From contig NC_004663.1 in NCBI RefSeq assembly GCF_000011065.1, positions 496,001 through 560,000 on the forward strand: 64,000 bases of DNA. The letters run 5' to 3'. Positions 8,853 to 17,116 of this stretch are shown here, piece by piece. The notes under the pieces were generated by a model that was given only the letters and a program-made list of their open reading frames with translations, searched no databases and had not been told where the DNA came from. The DNA is from Bacteroides thetaiotaomicron VPI-5482 (lineage in GTDB: Bacteria; Bacteroidota; Bacteroidia; Bacteroidales; Bacteroidaceae). The translations under genes and the position numbers were made by a program. Position 1 is the first letter of the stretch; every line of letters starts with the position of its first letter.

Positions 8853-8972
8853 CACTAAATTTAAAGAAAAAGGGTAGAGATTTATATCTCTTTGTTTAAG
8901 ATTTAGAGCCTGTAGAGTTGTGGTTATAGCGTAACACAAACTGCATTATATTATTTACTAAAATAAATTGAG

Positions 8973-10118
8973 ATGAAAAAGGGTTTATTGTTTATTTTAA
9001 TGGTAGGGGCTTCTGTGTGCCTGTCTGCTCAGGAAAAAGGAAAAACAGAAGGTAAAGCCTACACTGTAGAGACTAATCGTTTTGGGGCCAATTGGTTCAT
9101 TAGTGGTGGCGTTGGTGGTCAAATGTACTTTGGCGACAACGACGGTAAAGCGGATTTCGGAAAACGCATTGCTCCGGCACTTGATATTGCCGTAGGTAAA
9201 TGGTTTACTCCGGGTATCGGATTGCGTGTTGCATACAACGGTCTTCAAGCTAAGGGAGCTGCTCCTAGTGCTAATGACTTGTATACAAAAGGTGGCAAGT
9301 ATTCTAACGGTTACTACAAGCAGAAATGGAACATGGCTAACTTCCATGGTGATGTTCTCTTCAACCTTTCTAACATGTTCTGCGGTTACAACGAGGATCG
9401 TCTTTATTCATTCATTCCTTATGTAGGTGCAGGTGTGGCTCTTTCTTGGTCAGAACCTCATCAACAAAACTTAGGTATCAATGCCGGTTTGATCAACCGC
9501 TTCCGTGTATCGGATGCTTGGGATATCAACCTTGAATTGCGTGGCCTTTTGATGAAGGATGCATTCGGCGGAACTTCTAAAGAAGGTATGGCCGGTGTAA
9601 CTGTAGGTGTAACTTACAAGTTCAAAAAACGCGGATTCAACGCTGTTCCTACTGTACCGATGGTACCGGAAAGCCAGTTGGACGACATGAGAAACAGACT
9701 GAACTCTCTGAAGGGTGAAAACGAATCTCTGAAACGTGACTTGGTTGAAGCACGCAACAAGAAGCCGGAAGTAATCGTTAAGAAAGAAGGCGGATTCGTT
9801 CCACGTCTGGTTGTTGTATTCAACATTGGTAAGAGCAACATCAGCAAGAGAGAGTACATGAACATCGAAGCAATGGCTAAGGGTATCAAAGCTAATCCGG
9901 AAAAGACATTTACTGTTACAGGATATGCTGACAAGGGTACTGGTTCTGCTGAGTACAACATGAAGTTAAGTAAGAAGAGAGCTGAAGCTGTACGTGACCT
10001 GATGGTGAATGAATTCGGTGTACCTGCTTCTCAACTGAAGGTTGATTACAAGGGTGGTGTAGGCAATATGTTCTACGATGACGCTAAGTTGAGCCGTGTT
10101 GCTATCGTGGAAGAATAA
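8973..10118 (+). CDS. OmpA-family outer-membrane protein
   Basis: 381-residue protein. Residues 1-20 are a signal peptide (cut near LSAQEKG). Residues about 30-215 have the alternating aromatic/Gly-rich strands of a beta-barrel (FISGGVGGQMYFGDND). Residues about 230-262 form a short coiled coil (DDMRNRLNSLKGENESLKRD). The C-terminal 110 residues are an OmpA peptidoglycan-binding domain with TGYADKGTGSAEYNMKLSKK. It probably tethers the outer membrane to the wall and may be abundant: the promoter is consensus, the leader long, and the codon use biased. It is monocistronic, with a terminator directly after. It belongs to the family of major Bacteroides OmpA-like proteins. Confidence 0.92.
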   Translation: MKKGLLFILMVGASVCLSAQEKGKTEGKAYTVETNRFGANWFISGGVGGQMYFGDNDGKADFGKRIAPALDIAVGKWFTPGIGLRVAYNGLQAKGAAPSANDLYTKGGKYSNGYYKQKWNMANFHGDVLFNLSNMFCGYNEDRLYSFIPYVGAGVALSWSEPHQQNLGINAGLINRFRVSDAWDINLELRGLLMKDAFGGTSKEGMAGVTVGVTYKFKKRGFNAVPTVPMVPESQLDDMRNRLNSLKGENESLKRDLVEARNKKPEVIVKKEGGFVPRLVVVFNIGKSNISKREYMNIEAMAKGIKANPEKTFTVTGYADKGTGSAEYNMKLSKKRAEAVRDLMVNEFGVPASQLKVDYKGGVGNMFYDDAKLSRVAIVEE

Positions 10119-10145
10119 TCCACAGTTGAAATAATAGAATAAAAG

Positions 10146-10177
10146 AGACGTTTCCTTTCGCGGGAAGCGTCTTTTTT
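10146..10177 (+). terminator. Terminator of the OmpA-family gene
   Basis: AGACGTTTCC (10146-10155) pairs with GGAAGCGTCT (10163-10172) with one G-U wobble and a 7-base loop, followed by T-run. Its T-run merges directly into the promoter box of ruvX. Confidence 0.85.
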
Positions 10178-10178
10178 G

Positions 10179-10186
10179 TATTTTTG
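10179..10186 (+). promoter_or_regulatory. Putative -7 element for ruvX
   Basis: TATTTTTG matches TAnnTTTG and sits immediately after the OmpA terminator T-run. The ruvX ATG starts 9 bases later, so the leader would be zero to four bases. Confidence 0.5.
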
Positions 10187-10194
10187 TACCCCAT

Positions 10195-10611
10195 ATGAGC
10201 AGAATAGTAGCTATAGATTATGGAAGGAAGCGCACAGGGATAGCTGTGAGCGATACGTTGCAACTGATTGCAAACGGGTTGACAACTGTACCCACGCATG
10301 AACTTCTGAACTTTATCGGTGGGTATGTGGCAAAAGAACCGGTAGAGCGGATTATTATAGGATTGCCCAAGCAGATGAATAATGAAGCTTCGGAAAATAT
10401 GAAGAACATCGAACCCTTTGTTCGTTCATTAAAGAAACGTTTCCCGGAACTTCCTGTAGAATATGTGGACGAACGTTTCACATCTGTTCTCGCACACCGT
10501 ACGATGCTGGAAGCCGGACTGAAAAAGAAAGACCGGCAAAACAAAGCATTGGTGGATGAGATAAGTGCCACTATTATTCTGCAAACATATTTGGAGAGTA
10601 AACGTTTTTAA
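10195..10611 (+). CDS. ruvX: Putative pre-16S rRNA nuclease / Holliday junction resolvase RuvX (YqgF)
   Basis: 138-residue RNase H-fold protein. The first strand AIDYGRKRTGIAVSD carries the catalytic Asp (about residue 7), VDERFTS near residue 86 carries the second acidic residue, and DEISATIILQTYL near the end carries the third. Length is standard for YqgF/RuvX. E. coli YqgF functions in 16S rRNA 5'-end maturation, and recombination roles are proposed. Peptide deformylase follows after 44 bases and is probably cotranscribed. Confidence 0.93.
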   Translation: MSRIVAIDYGRKRTGIAVSDTLQLIANGLTTVPTHELLNFIGGYVAKEPVERIIIGLPKQMNNEASENMKNIEPFVRSLKKRFPELPVEYVDERFTSVLAHRTMLEAGLKKKDRQNKALVDEISATIILQTYLESKRF

Positions 10612-10655
10612 TAATAAGACAGAGAATAATTTAATTTTTTAGTAGAGTATAAAGT

Positions 10656-11210
10656 ATGATTTTACCAATTTATGTATATGGCCAGCCTGTTTTGAGAAAG
10701 GTGGCAGAGGACATAACCCCGGAGTATCCGAACCTGAAAGAGCTGATCGCGAATATGTTTGAAACAATGGTGCACGCCGATGGCGTGGGACTGGCTGCTC
10801 CACAGATCGGCTTGCCTATCCGTGTCGTTACGATTACATTAGACCCGCTTTCGGAAGACTATCCGGAATTTAAGGATTTTAATAAAGCTTATATCAATCC
10901 TCATATCATCGAAGTGGGTGGGGAGGAAGTCAGTATGGAAGAAGGCTGTCTGAGTCTGCCCGGCATTCATGAGTCTGTGAAAAGAGGAAATAAGATCCGT
11001 GTGAAATACATGGACGAGAACTTTGTAGAGCATGATGAAGTGGTGGAAGGCTATCTGGCAAGGGTGATGCAGCATGAGTTCGACCATCTGGACGGAAAGA
11101 TGTTTATCGACCACCTTTCGCCATTACGCAAACAAATGATAAGAGGAAAATTAAATACGATGCTGAAAGGAAAAGCGCGTAGTTCATATAAGATGAAACA
11201 GGTGAAATAA
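10656..11210 (+). CDS. def: Peptide deformylase
   Basis: 184-residue metalloenzyme that removes the formyl group from the N-terminal Met of nascent proteins. All three signature motifs are present: GVGLAAPQIG (about residues 44-53), EEGCLSLP (about 95-102, the Cys metal ligand) and QHEFDHLDG (about 138-146, two His ligands and the catalytic Glu). The ATG start follows an AT-rich stretch. It lies in the same direction as ruvX upstream and the TPR gene downstream. Confidence 0.97.
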   Translation: MILPIYVYGQPVLRKVAEDITPEYPNLKELIANMFETMVHADGVGLAAPQIGLPIRVVTITLDPLSEDYPEFKDFNKAYINPHIIEVGGEEVSMEEGCLSLPGIHESVKRGNKIRVKYMDENFVEHDEVVEGYLARVMQHEFDHLDGKMFIDHLSPLRKQMIRGKLNTMLKGKARSSYKMKQVK

Positions 11211-11253
11211 AGATAAAAAACGTTTATATCCCTGTTAAGTAAGCGAAAAGCAT

Positions 11254-11261
11254 TATTTTTG
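11254..11261 (+). promoter_or_regulatory. Putative -7 element for the TPR gene
   Basis: TATTTTTG matches TAnnTTTG, 25 bases before the ATG at 11287. This predicts a short leader of about 20 bases. No clear -33 TTTG is seen. Confidence 0.45.
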
Positions 11262-11286
11262 TTTCGTTTACAAGCATAAAATATCA

Positions 11287-13338
11287 ATGATTAAAAGAAT
11301 ACTAACAGTTTTATTGCTGTTCCCCACACTGGTTTGTGCTCAGATTAATACGGAGCGGGTGATGACTATTGCCCGCAATGCGCTGTATTTTGAGGACTAC
11401 GTGCTTTCTATTCAGTATTTCAACCAGGTAATTAATGCGAAGCCATATTTGTATGAGCCTTATTTTTTCAGGGCGCTGGCAAAGGTGAATCTGGAGGATT
11501 ATCAAGGAGCGGAAGCGGATTGTGACGAGGCTATCAAACGGAATCCGTTTGTAGTAGGTGCATATCAGGTTCGTGGACTGGCACGGATTCGTCAGAGTAA
11601 ATTCGACGGGGCGATTGAGGATTATCAGAAAGCATTGCATTATGATCCGGAAAACATCACCTTGTGGCACAATCTGACCTTGTCTCATATTCAGAAAAAG
11701 GATTATGACGCAGCCAAGGAGGATTTGGAGAGCTTGCTGAAAGTTTCTCCGCGCTATACACGTGCTTATCTGATGAGGGGAGAGGTTTCTTTGCAGCAGA
11801 AGGATACGGTTGCGGCACTGAAGGACTTTAATACGGCTCTCGAACTGGATAAGTATGATCCGGACGCATGGTCGGCAAGGGCTATTGTCCGCTTGCAGCA
11901 GTCCAACTATGCAGAAGCGGAATCGGATCTGGACCGTGCGATTCATCTGAGCGCGAAGAACGCGGGTAATTATATAAACCGTGCTTTGGCCAGATTCCAT
12001 CAGAATAATCTGAGGGGTGCTATGAGCGATTATGACCTGGCTTTGGATATTGATCCCAATAACTTTATCGGGCATTATAACCGTGGTTTGCTTCGTGCCC
12101 GTGTCGGGGATGACAACCGTGCTATCGAGGACTTCGATTTTGTGATTCAGATGGAACCTGATAATATGATGGCTATCTTTAACCGTGCGTTGCTTCGTGC
12201 TCAGACGGGAGATTACCGGGGCGCTATCAAAGACTATACGACAGTTATCAACCAGTATCCGAACTTCCTCGCAGGATATTATCATCGTGCGGAAGCCCGC
12301 AAGAAGATCGGCGACAAGAAGGGGGCCGAACAGGATGACTTCAAACTGTTGAAGGCTCAGCTTGACAAGCAGAATGGAGGGACGAACAAAGACGTTGCCC
12401 AGAATCAGAATAAAGATAAAGAAAACCAGAGCGGCGAGAACGGTGACGAAAGCGAGGAAGGAAAAACTCGTAAGAAGTCTGACAAGAACATGAACAACTA
12501 TCGCAAGATTGTGATTGCCGATGATTCTGAAGCGGATCAACGCTATACAAGTGATTATCGCGGACGCGTACAGGATAAGAATGTGAACATAAAACTGGAA
12601 CCGATGTTTGCCTTGACTTATTATGAAAAGTCGAGCGAAGTGAAGCGTTCGGTGAATTTCCATAAGTTTATTGAAGACCTGAATCTGTCGAATGTACTTC
12701 CGAAGCGTATCCGTATTACAAATATGGAGGCCCCGCTGACGGAAGAACAGGTGAAATTCCATTTTGCCCTGATTGATGCGCATACATCGGCTATTGTGGA
12801 CGATGACAAGAGTGCTCCGAAGCGTTTTGCCCGTGCCATTGACTTTTATCTGGTACAGGATTTCTCCAGTGCGGTTGCCGACCTGACTCAGGCGATATTG
12901 CTGGACGGAGATTTCTTCCCGGCCTATTTCATGCGTGCACTGATTCGTTGCAAACAACTGGAATATCAGAAGGCTGAACAGGCTGCCGAAGCGGATATGC
13001 CGAGTGGCGCTGCTGTCAAGGAAGTGAGTGCGGTGGATTATGAAGTTGTCAGAAAGGACCTGGATAAGGTGATAACTCTGGCTCCGGACTTCGTTTACGC
13101 TTATTATAACCGTGCCAATGTGGCGGCTATGCTGAAAGATTACAGGGCTGCGATTGTCGATTACGATAAGGCGATTCAGCTGTCTCCGGACTTTGCTGAC
13201 GCTTATTTCAACCGGGGACTTACGCATATTTTCCTGGGTAATAATAAGGCGGGAATCTCAGATTTGAGCAAGGCCGGTGAACTAGGAGTTGTTTCTGCTT
13301 ACAACGTGATCAAGCGTTTCACGGATCAGACAGAATAA
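11287..13338 (+). CDS. Exported tetratricopeptide repeat protein
   Basis: 683-residue protein with a signal peptide (MIKRILTVLLLFPTLVCAQ). Residues about 25-365 are an array of roughly ten TPR units, each with A-x-x-D-x-x-x-A-I/L-x-x-x-P spacing; INRALARFHQNNLRGAMSDY is a clear unit. A charged, low-complexity linker (about 366-410, rich in K, E, N, Q) leads to a segment with no recognised domain, and then a second set of TPRs (about 550-683). Periplasmic scaffolding or protein-protein contact is inferred. No enzyme motif is seen. The long antisense frame across this gene is a codon artefact. Confidence 0.85.
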   Translation: MIKRILTVLLLFPTLVCAQINTERVMTIARNALYFEDYVLSIQYFNQVINAKPYLYEPYFFRALAKVNLEDYQGAEADCDEAIKRNPFVVGAYQVRGLARIRQSKFDGAIEDYQKALHYDPENITLWHNLTLSHIQKKDYDAAKEDLESLLKVSPRYTRAYLMRGEVSLQQKDTVAALKDFNTALELDKYDPDAWSARAIVRLQQSNYAEAESDLDRAIHLSAKNAGNYINRALARFHQNNLRGAMSDYDLALDIDPNNFIGHYNRGLLRARVGDDNRAIEDFDFVIQMEPDNMMAIFNRALLRAQTGDYRGAIKDYTTVINQYPNFLAGYYHRAEARKKIGDKKGAEQDDFKLLKAQLDKQNGGTNKDVAQNQNKDKENQSGENGDESEEGKTRKKSDKNMNNYRKIVIADDSEADQRYTSDYRGRVQDKNVNIKLEPMFALTYYEKSSEVKRSVNFHKFIEDLNLSNVLPKRIRITNMEAPLTEEQVKFHFALIDAHTSAIVDDDKSAPKRFARAIDFYLVQDFSSAVADLTQAILLDGDFFPAYFMRALIRCKQLEYQKAEQAAEADMPSGAAVKEVSAVDYEVVRKDLDKVITLAPDFVYAYYNRANVAAMLKDYRAAIVDYDKAIQLSPDFADAYFNRGLTHIFLGNNKAGISDLSKAGELGVVSAYNVIKRFTDQTE

Positions 13339-13378
13339 CATTTTTTTGATAAAAAATAGAAAACTCAAAAGATTTCGT

Positions 13379-13386
13379 TACTTTTG
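13379..13386 (+). promoter_or_regulatory. Putative -7 element for thrS-infC-rpmI-rplT
   Basis: TACTTTTG matches TAnnTTTG, 34 bases before the thrS ATG. It would give a leader of roughly 28 bases, too short for a T-box, and no T-box features are seen. Confidence 0.5.
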
Positions 13387-13420
13387 CGTTCTCATTATGA
13401 AAATATAACATCATCATATT

Positions 13421-15361
13421 ATGATAAAGATAACATTTCCCGATGGCTCCGTTCGTGAGTATAACGAAGGAGTGAACGGTTTACAGATTGCAGAAAGTAT
13501 CAGTTCGCGCTTGGCACAGGATGTACTTGCATGTGGCGTGAACGGTGAGACTTATGATTTAGGACGTCCTATTAATGAAGATGCTGATTTCGTACTTTAC
13601 AAATGGGACGATGAAGAAGGCAAACATGCATTTTGGCACACAAGCGCCCACTTGCTGGCTGAAGCTTTGCAGGAACTTTATCCGGGTATCCAGTTTGGTA
13701 TCGGACCGGCTATCGAAAACGGTTTCTACTATGATGTGGATCCGGGAGAAGCTGTGATTAAAGAAAGTGACCTGCCTGCCATCGAAGCAAAGATGCTTGA
13801 ATTGTCGGCAAAGAAAGATGCGGTAGTCAGAGAAAGTATTTCGAAGACGGACGCTTTGAAAATGTTTGGCGACCGTGGCGAAACGTATAAATGTGAATTG
13901 ATCTCAGAACTGGAAGACGGACATATTACTACCTACACCCAGGGTGCGTTTACTGACCTTTGCCGTGGTCCTCACTTGATGACGACTGCGCCGATCAAGG
14001 CTATCAAGCTGACAACTGTTGCCGGTGCTTACTGGCGCGGTCACGAAGACCGTAAGATGCTGACCCGTATCTATGGTATCACATTCCCGAAAAAGAAAAT
14101 GCTGGATGAATATCTGGTGTTGCTGGAAGAAGCCAAGAAACGTGACCACCGTAAGATCGGTAAGGAAATGCAGTTGTTCATGTTCTCTGAAACAGTAGGT
14201 AAGGGACTTCCGATGTGGTTGCCGAAAGGTACTGCACTGCGTTTGCGTCTGCAAGAGTTCTTGCGTCGTATCCAGACCCGCTATGACTATCAGGAAGTAA
14301 TTACTCCGCCTATCGGTAATAAGTTGCTGTATGTGACTTCCGGTCACTATGCAAAATACGGTAAGGATGCGTTCCAGCCGATCCATACTCCGGAAGAAGG
14401 AGAGGAGTATTTCCTGAAACCGATGAACTGTCCGCATCACTGCGAGATATATAAGAATTTTCCGCGTTCATACAAGGACCTTCCGTTGCGTATTGCAGAA
14501 TTCGGTACGGTTTGCCGTTATGAACAAAGTGGTGAGCTTCACGGTTTAACTCGTGTACGCAGCTTTACTCAGGATGACGCACATATTTTCTGTCGTCCGG
14601 ATCAGGTGAAAGATGAGTTCCTCCGTGTGATGGATATCATTTCTATCGTGTTCCGTTCGATGAATTTCCAGAATTTCGAGGCTCAGATATCACTCCGTGA
14701 TAAAGTGAACCGTGAAAAATACATCGGTAGCGATGACAACTGGGAGAAAGCTGAACAGGCGATTATCGAGGCTTGCGAGGAAAAAGGCCTGCCGGCTAAG
14801 ATTGAGTACGGTGAAGCTGCTTTCTATGGTCCCAAGCTCGACTTTATGGTGAAAGATGCCATCGGTCGCCGTTGGCAGTTGGGAACCATTCAGGTAGACT
14901 ATAACTTGCCGGAACGTTTTGAACTGGAATATATGGGCTCTGACAACCAGAAGCACCGTCCGGTGATGATTCACCGTGCACCATTCGGATCAATGGAGCG
15001 TTTTGTGGCTGTATTGATCGAACACACTGCCGGTAAGTTCCCGTTGTGGCTGACTCCGGATCAGGTAGCTATCCTGCCGATCAGTGAAAAGTTCAATGAG
15101 TATGCAGAGCAAGTGAAGATGTATCTGAAAATGCATGAAATCCGTGCTATTGTGGATGATCGTAATGAAAAGATCGGCCGCAAGATCCGTGATAATGAAA
15201 TGAAACGCATTCCTTATATGTTGATTGTGGGTGAAAAAGAAGCTGAAAATGGTGAAGTTTCTGTTCGCAGACAAGGGGAAGGCGACAAAGGAACCATGAA
15301 ATATGAAGAATTTGCTAAAATTTTGAACGAAGAAGTTCAGAATATGATAAATAAATGGTAA
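13421..15361 (+). CDS. thrS: Threonyl-tRNA synthetase
   Basis: 646-residue class II synthetase that charges tRNA-Thr. An N-terminal TGS domain (about 1-60) is followed by the editing domain with HTSAHLLAEAL (HxxxH, about residues 73-77). The catalytic core has the zinc-ligand region MNCPHHCEIY, motif 2 around FGTVCRYEQSGELHGL and motif 3 HRAPFGSMERF. The anticodon-binding domain fills about the last 100 residues. Length is normal. It leads the classical thrS-infC-rpmI-rplT cluster, with 71 bases to infC. Confidence 0.97.
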   Translation: MIKITFPDGSVREYNEGVNGLQIAESISSRLAQDVLACGVNGETYDLGRPINEDADFVLYKWDDEEGKHAFWHTSAHLLAEALQELYPGIQFGIGPAIENGFYYDVDPGEAVIKESDLPAIEAKMLELSAKKDAVVRESISKTDALKMFGDRGETYKCELISELEDGHITTYTQGAFTDLCRGPHLMTTAPIKAIKLTTVAGAYWRGHEDRKMLTRIYGITFPKKKMLDEYLVLLEEAKKRDHRKIGKEMQLFMFSETVGKGLPMWLPKGTALRLRLQEFLRRIQTRYDYQEVITPPIGNKLLYVTSGHYAKYGKDAFQPIHTPEEGEEYFLKPMNCPHHCEIYKNFPRSYKDLPLRIAEFGTVCRYEQSGELHGLTRVRSFTQDDAHIFCRPDQVKDEFLRVMDIISIVFRSMNFQNFEAQISLRDKVNREKYIGSDDNWEKAEQAIIEACEEKGLPAKIEYGEAAFYGPKLDFMVKDAIGRRWQLGTIQVDYNLPERFELEYMGSDNQKHRPVMIHRAPFGSMERFVAVLIEHTAGKFPLWLTPDQVAILPISEKFNEYAEQVKMYLKMHEIRAIVDDRNEKIGRKIRDNEMKRIPYMLIVGEKEAENGEVSVRRQGEGDKGTMKYEEFAKILNEEVQNMINKW

Positions 15362-15432
15362 CTTTGCAGCCGTTTCATGATAAATATTTAGTAGAACAAT
15401 AAAAAAATCAAACTAGGAAGTAAACGTTTTTA

Positions 15433-16037
15433 ATGAAGAATGACACTTTAAAAGGGCAATATAGAATCAATGAACAGATTCGTGCCAAAGAAGTCCGCAT
15501 CGTGGGCGACGAGATTGAACCGAAAGTATATCCTATCTTTCAGGCCTTGAAAATGGCTGAAGAGAAAGAGCTGGATCTAGTTGAAATTTCCCCCAATGCT
15601 CAACCTCCTGTTTGTCGTATTATTGATTACTCTAAATTTCTTTATCAATTAAAGAAACGCCAGAAGGAGCAGAAAGCGAAGCAGGTAAAAGTGAACGTAA
15701 AGGAAATCCGTTTCGGACCGCAGACTGACGATCATGATTACAACTTTAAGCTGAAACATGCCAGAGGATTCCTGGAAGACGGGGATAAAGTGAAGGCATA
15801 TGTATTCTTTAAGGGGCGTTCCATCCTTTTCAAGGAACAAGGTGAAGTGTTATTGCTTCGTTTTGCCAACGATCTTGAAGATTTTGCAAAGGTGGATCAG
15901 ATGCCGGTACTTGAAGGTAAGCGTATGACAATCCAGCTTTCTCCGAAGAAAAGGAAATGCCTAAAAAACCGGCGGCTTCCAAACCGGTAACTCAGGGACA
16001 GAAGGCTGAAAAGCCGGAAGCGGGCGAGGAAGAATAA
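15433..16037 (+). CDS. infC: Translation initiation factor IF-3, frameshifted near the 3' end
   Basis: The N-terminal domain with INEQIRAKEVRIVGDE, the lysine-rich linker, and the C-terminal domain with VKEIRFGPQTDDHDYNFKLK are intact. IF-3 binds the 30S subunit and polices start-codon choice. In the frame as read, translation runs to a stop at 15990 and ends in a basic tail that looks random. Adding one A to the A-run at 15949-15952 restores a different tail rich in K, P, A and E that ends at TAA 16035-16037, about 201 residues, typical of Bacteroidales IF-3. Either the run lost a base in this strain or the assembly is wrong; both conserved domains survive. The start is ATG 15433. Confidence 0.9.
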
Positions 16038-16110
16038 AAAAGAATGAATGCGTGGCGCGCAGGTATAGTGCGTCACCATTATATATTTAATAATTTTAAA
16101 AACAAGTAAG

Positions 16111-16308
16111 ATGCCAAAGATGAAGACTAACTCCGGTTCTAAAAAAAGGTTTACCCTTACCGGAACAGGTAAAATCAAAAGAAAGCACGCTTTTCACAGT
16201 CACATTTTGACTAAGAAATCGAAAAAGAGAAAAAGAAATCTGTGCTACTCTACAACTGTTGATACAACAAATGTAAGCCAGGTTAAGGAACTCTTAGCAA
16301 TGAAGTAA
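16111..16308 (+). CDS. rpmI: 50S ribosomal protein L35
   Basis: 65-residue, very basic protein beginning MPKMKTNSGSKKRFTLTGTG, the standard L35 N-terminus, with the KRKHAFHSHILTKKSKKRKR core. It binds 23S rRNA in the large subunit. It lies between infC and rplT as in most bacteria. Confidence 0.97.
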   Translation: MPKMKTNSGSKKRFTLTGTGKIKRKHAFHSHILTKKSKKRKRNLCYSTTVDTTNVSQVKELLAMK

Positions 16309-16407
16309 TCAAAAGCGTACAAAGTATTATTAAAGTATTAACCGAATGCTTTAGCCTGAAGTTCGTTGCGTGAAGTAACGGCGCTAACATTCAAAAAAAG
16401 TAAAACT

Positions 16408-16758
16408 ATGCCAAGATCAGTAAATCATGTTGCTTCAAAAGCAAGAAGAAAGAAAATTTTGAAATTAACCAGAGGTTACTTTGGTGCAAGAAAAAATGTA
16501 TGGACCGTAGCAAAAAACACCTGGGAAAAGGGTTTGACTTACGCGTTCCGTGACCGTAGAAATAAGAAAAGAAACTTCCGCGCTCTTTGGATACAACGTA
16601 TCAACGCTGCTGCACGTCTTGAAGGAATGTCTTATTCTAAATTGATGGGCGGTTTGCACAAAGCCGGTATTGAAATAAATCGTAAGGTTTTGGCTGATTT
16701 AGCTATGAATCATCCGGAAGCTTTCAAAGCTGTAGTTGCTAAAGCAAAAGCTGCTTAA
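16408..16758 (+). CDS. rplT: 50S ribosomal protein L20
   Basis: 116-residue protein. I start at ATG 16408, giving MPRSVNHVASKARRKKIL, the conserved L20 N-terminus; the longer frame from 16366 adds 14 non-conserved residues. The basic N-terminal tail and RNA-binding C-terminal half (RDRRNKKRNFRALWIQRIN, then INRKVLADLAMNHPEAF) are typical. L20 is needed early in 50S assembly. In some bacteria it represses its own operon through an mRNA structure; I could not see a convincing counterpart in the 99-base gap upstream. Confidence 0.97.
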   Translation: MPRSVNHVASKARRKKILKLTRGYFGARKNVWTVAKNTWEKGLTYAFRDRRNKKRNFRALWIQRINAAARLEGMSYSKLMGGLHKAGIEINRKVLADLAMNHPEAFKAVVAKAKAA

Positions 16759-16780
16759 GTTTCAATAGTTTAGGATTTAC

Positions 16781-16818
16781 AAAGTGTCAGTTATCGATCC
16801 GATAACTGGCACTTTTCT
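16781..16818 (+). terminator. Terminator of the thrS-infC-rpmI-rplT operon
   Basis: AAAGTGTCAGTTATCG (16781-16796) pairs with CGATAACTGGCACTTT (16800-16815), with one G-U/T mispair and a 3-base loop, followed by TTCTTTT. It separates the ribosomal operon from the small RNA downstream. Confidence 0.9.
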
Positions 16819-16881
16819 TTTGTTAGGCGGAGAGAAAGGATGAAAAAAAATGTTAGTGGACGAACAAATTCTTTCTTTTTC

Positions 16882-16912
16882 TTGCTATTCTCAGAGAATC
16901 TTATTACATTTG
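16882..16912 (+). promoter_or_regulatory. Promoter of the 6S-like RNA
   Basis: TTG at 16882-16884 is followed after 20 bases by TACATTTG at 16905-16912, a good Bacteroides -33/-7 match. Transcription would start near 16919. Confidence 0.8.
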
Positions 16913-16918
16913 TGATAG

Positions 16919-17104
16919 AAAAATATTAGCCGTATCGACTGGATCGGGAAACTCTTCAAATTAATCTGATGCACCGAGAAAGCTTCGTTCTTCAATGGCG
17001 GGCCACATCCTTCGGGACAGCTTTAAGCCGGTGGATTACAAAGAGGGCGAGCGCTCAAATCTTGTTCTATCAGAGTTTCATCACATCGTCGATGCGGCTT
17101 TTTT
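16919..17104 (+). ncRNA. ssrS: Bacteroidales-1 RNA / 6S RNA candidate
   Basis: An ORF-free stretch of about 186 bases between a Bacteroides promoter and a T-run. Its two ends pair: AGCCGTATCGAC (16928-16939) with GTCGATGCGGCT (17088-17099), one G-U wobble. A second helix inside pairs GAAACTCT with AGAGTTTC, leaving a long irregular hairpin with an unpaired middle. That is the shape and size of 6S RNA, which binds the housekeeping RNA polymerase holoenzyme. The Bacteroidales-1 motif is known to lie downstream of the L20 gene with its own promoter and terminator, exactly as here, and has been proposed as the Bacteroidales 6S RNA. The assignment rests on position and folding by eye. Confidence 0.8.
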
Positions 17105-17116
17105 ATATACTCTTCT

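Noticed and set aside
11311..13227. A 638-codon open frame antisense to the TPR gene.
   Set aside because: It mirrors the codon pattern of the TPR gene, has no family likeness, signal or start context, and the sense strand has clear TPR motifs.
15946..15990. Programmed frameshifting in infC as the favoured explanation.
   Set aside because: No stimulatory stem or known precedent in IF-3; a homopolymer indel or read error is simpler.
16309..16407. An L20 autoregulatory leader between rpmI and rplT.
   Set aside because: No convincing rRNA-like pseudoknot could be drawn by eye.
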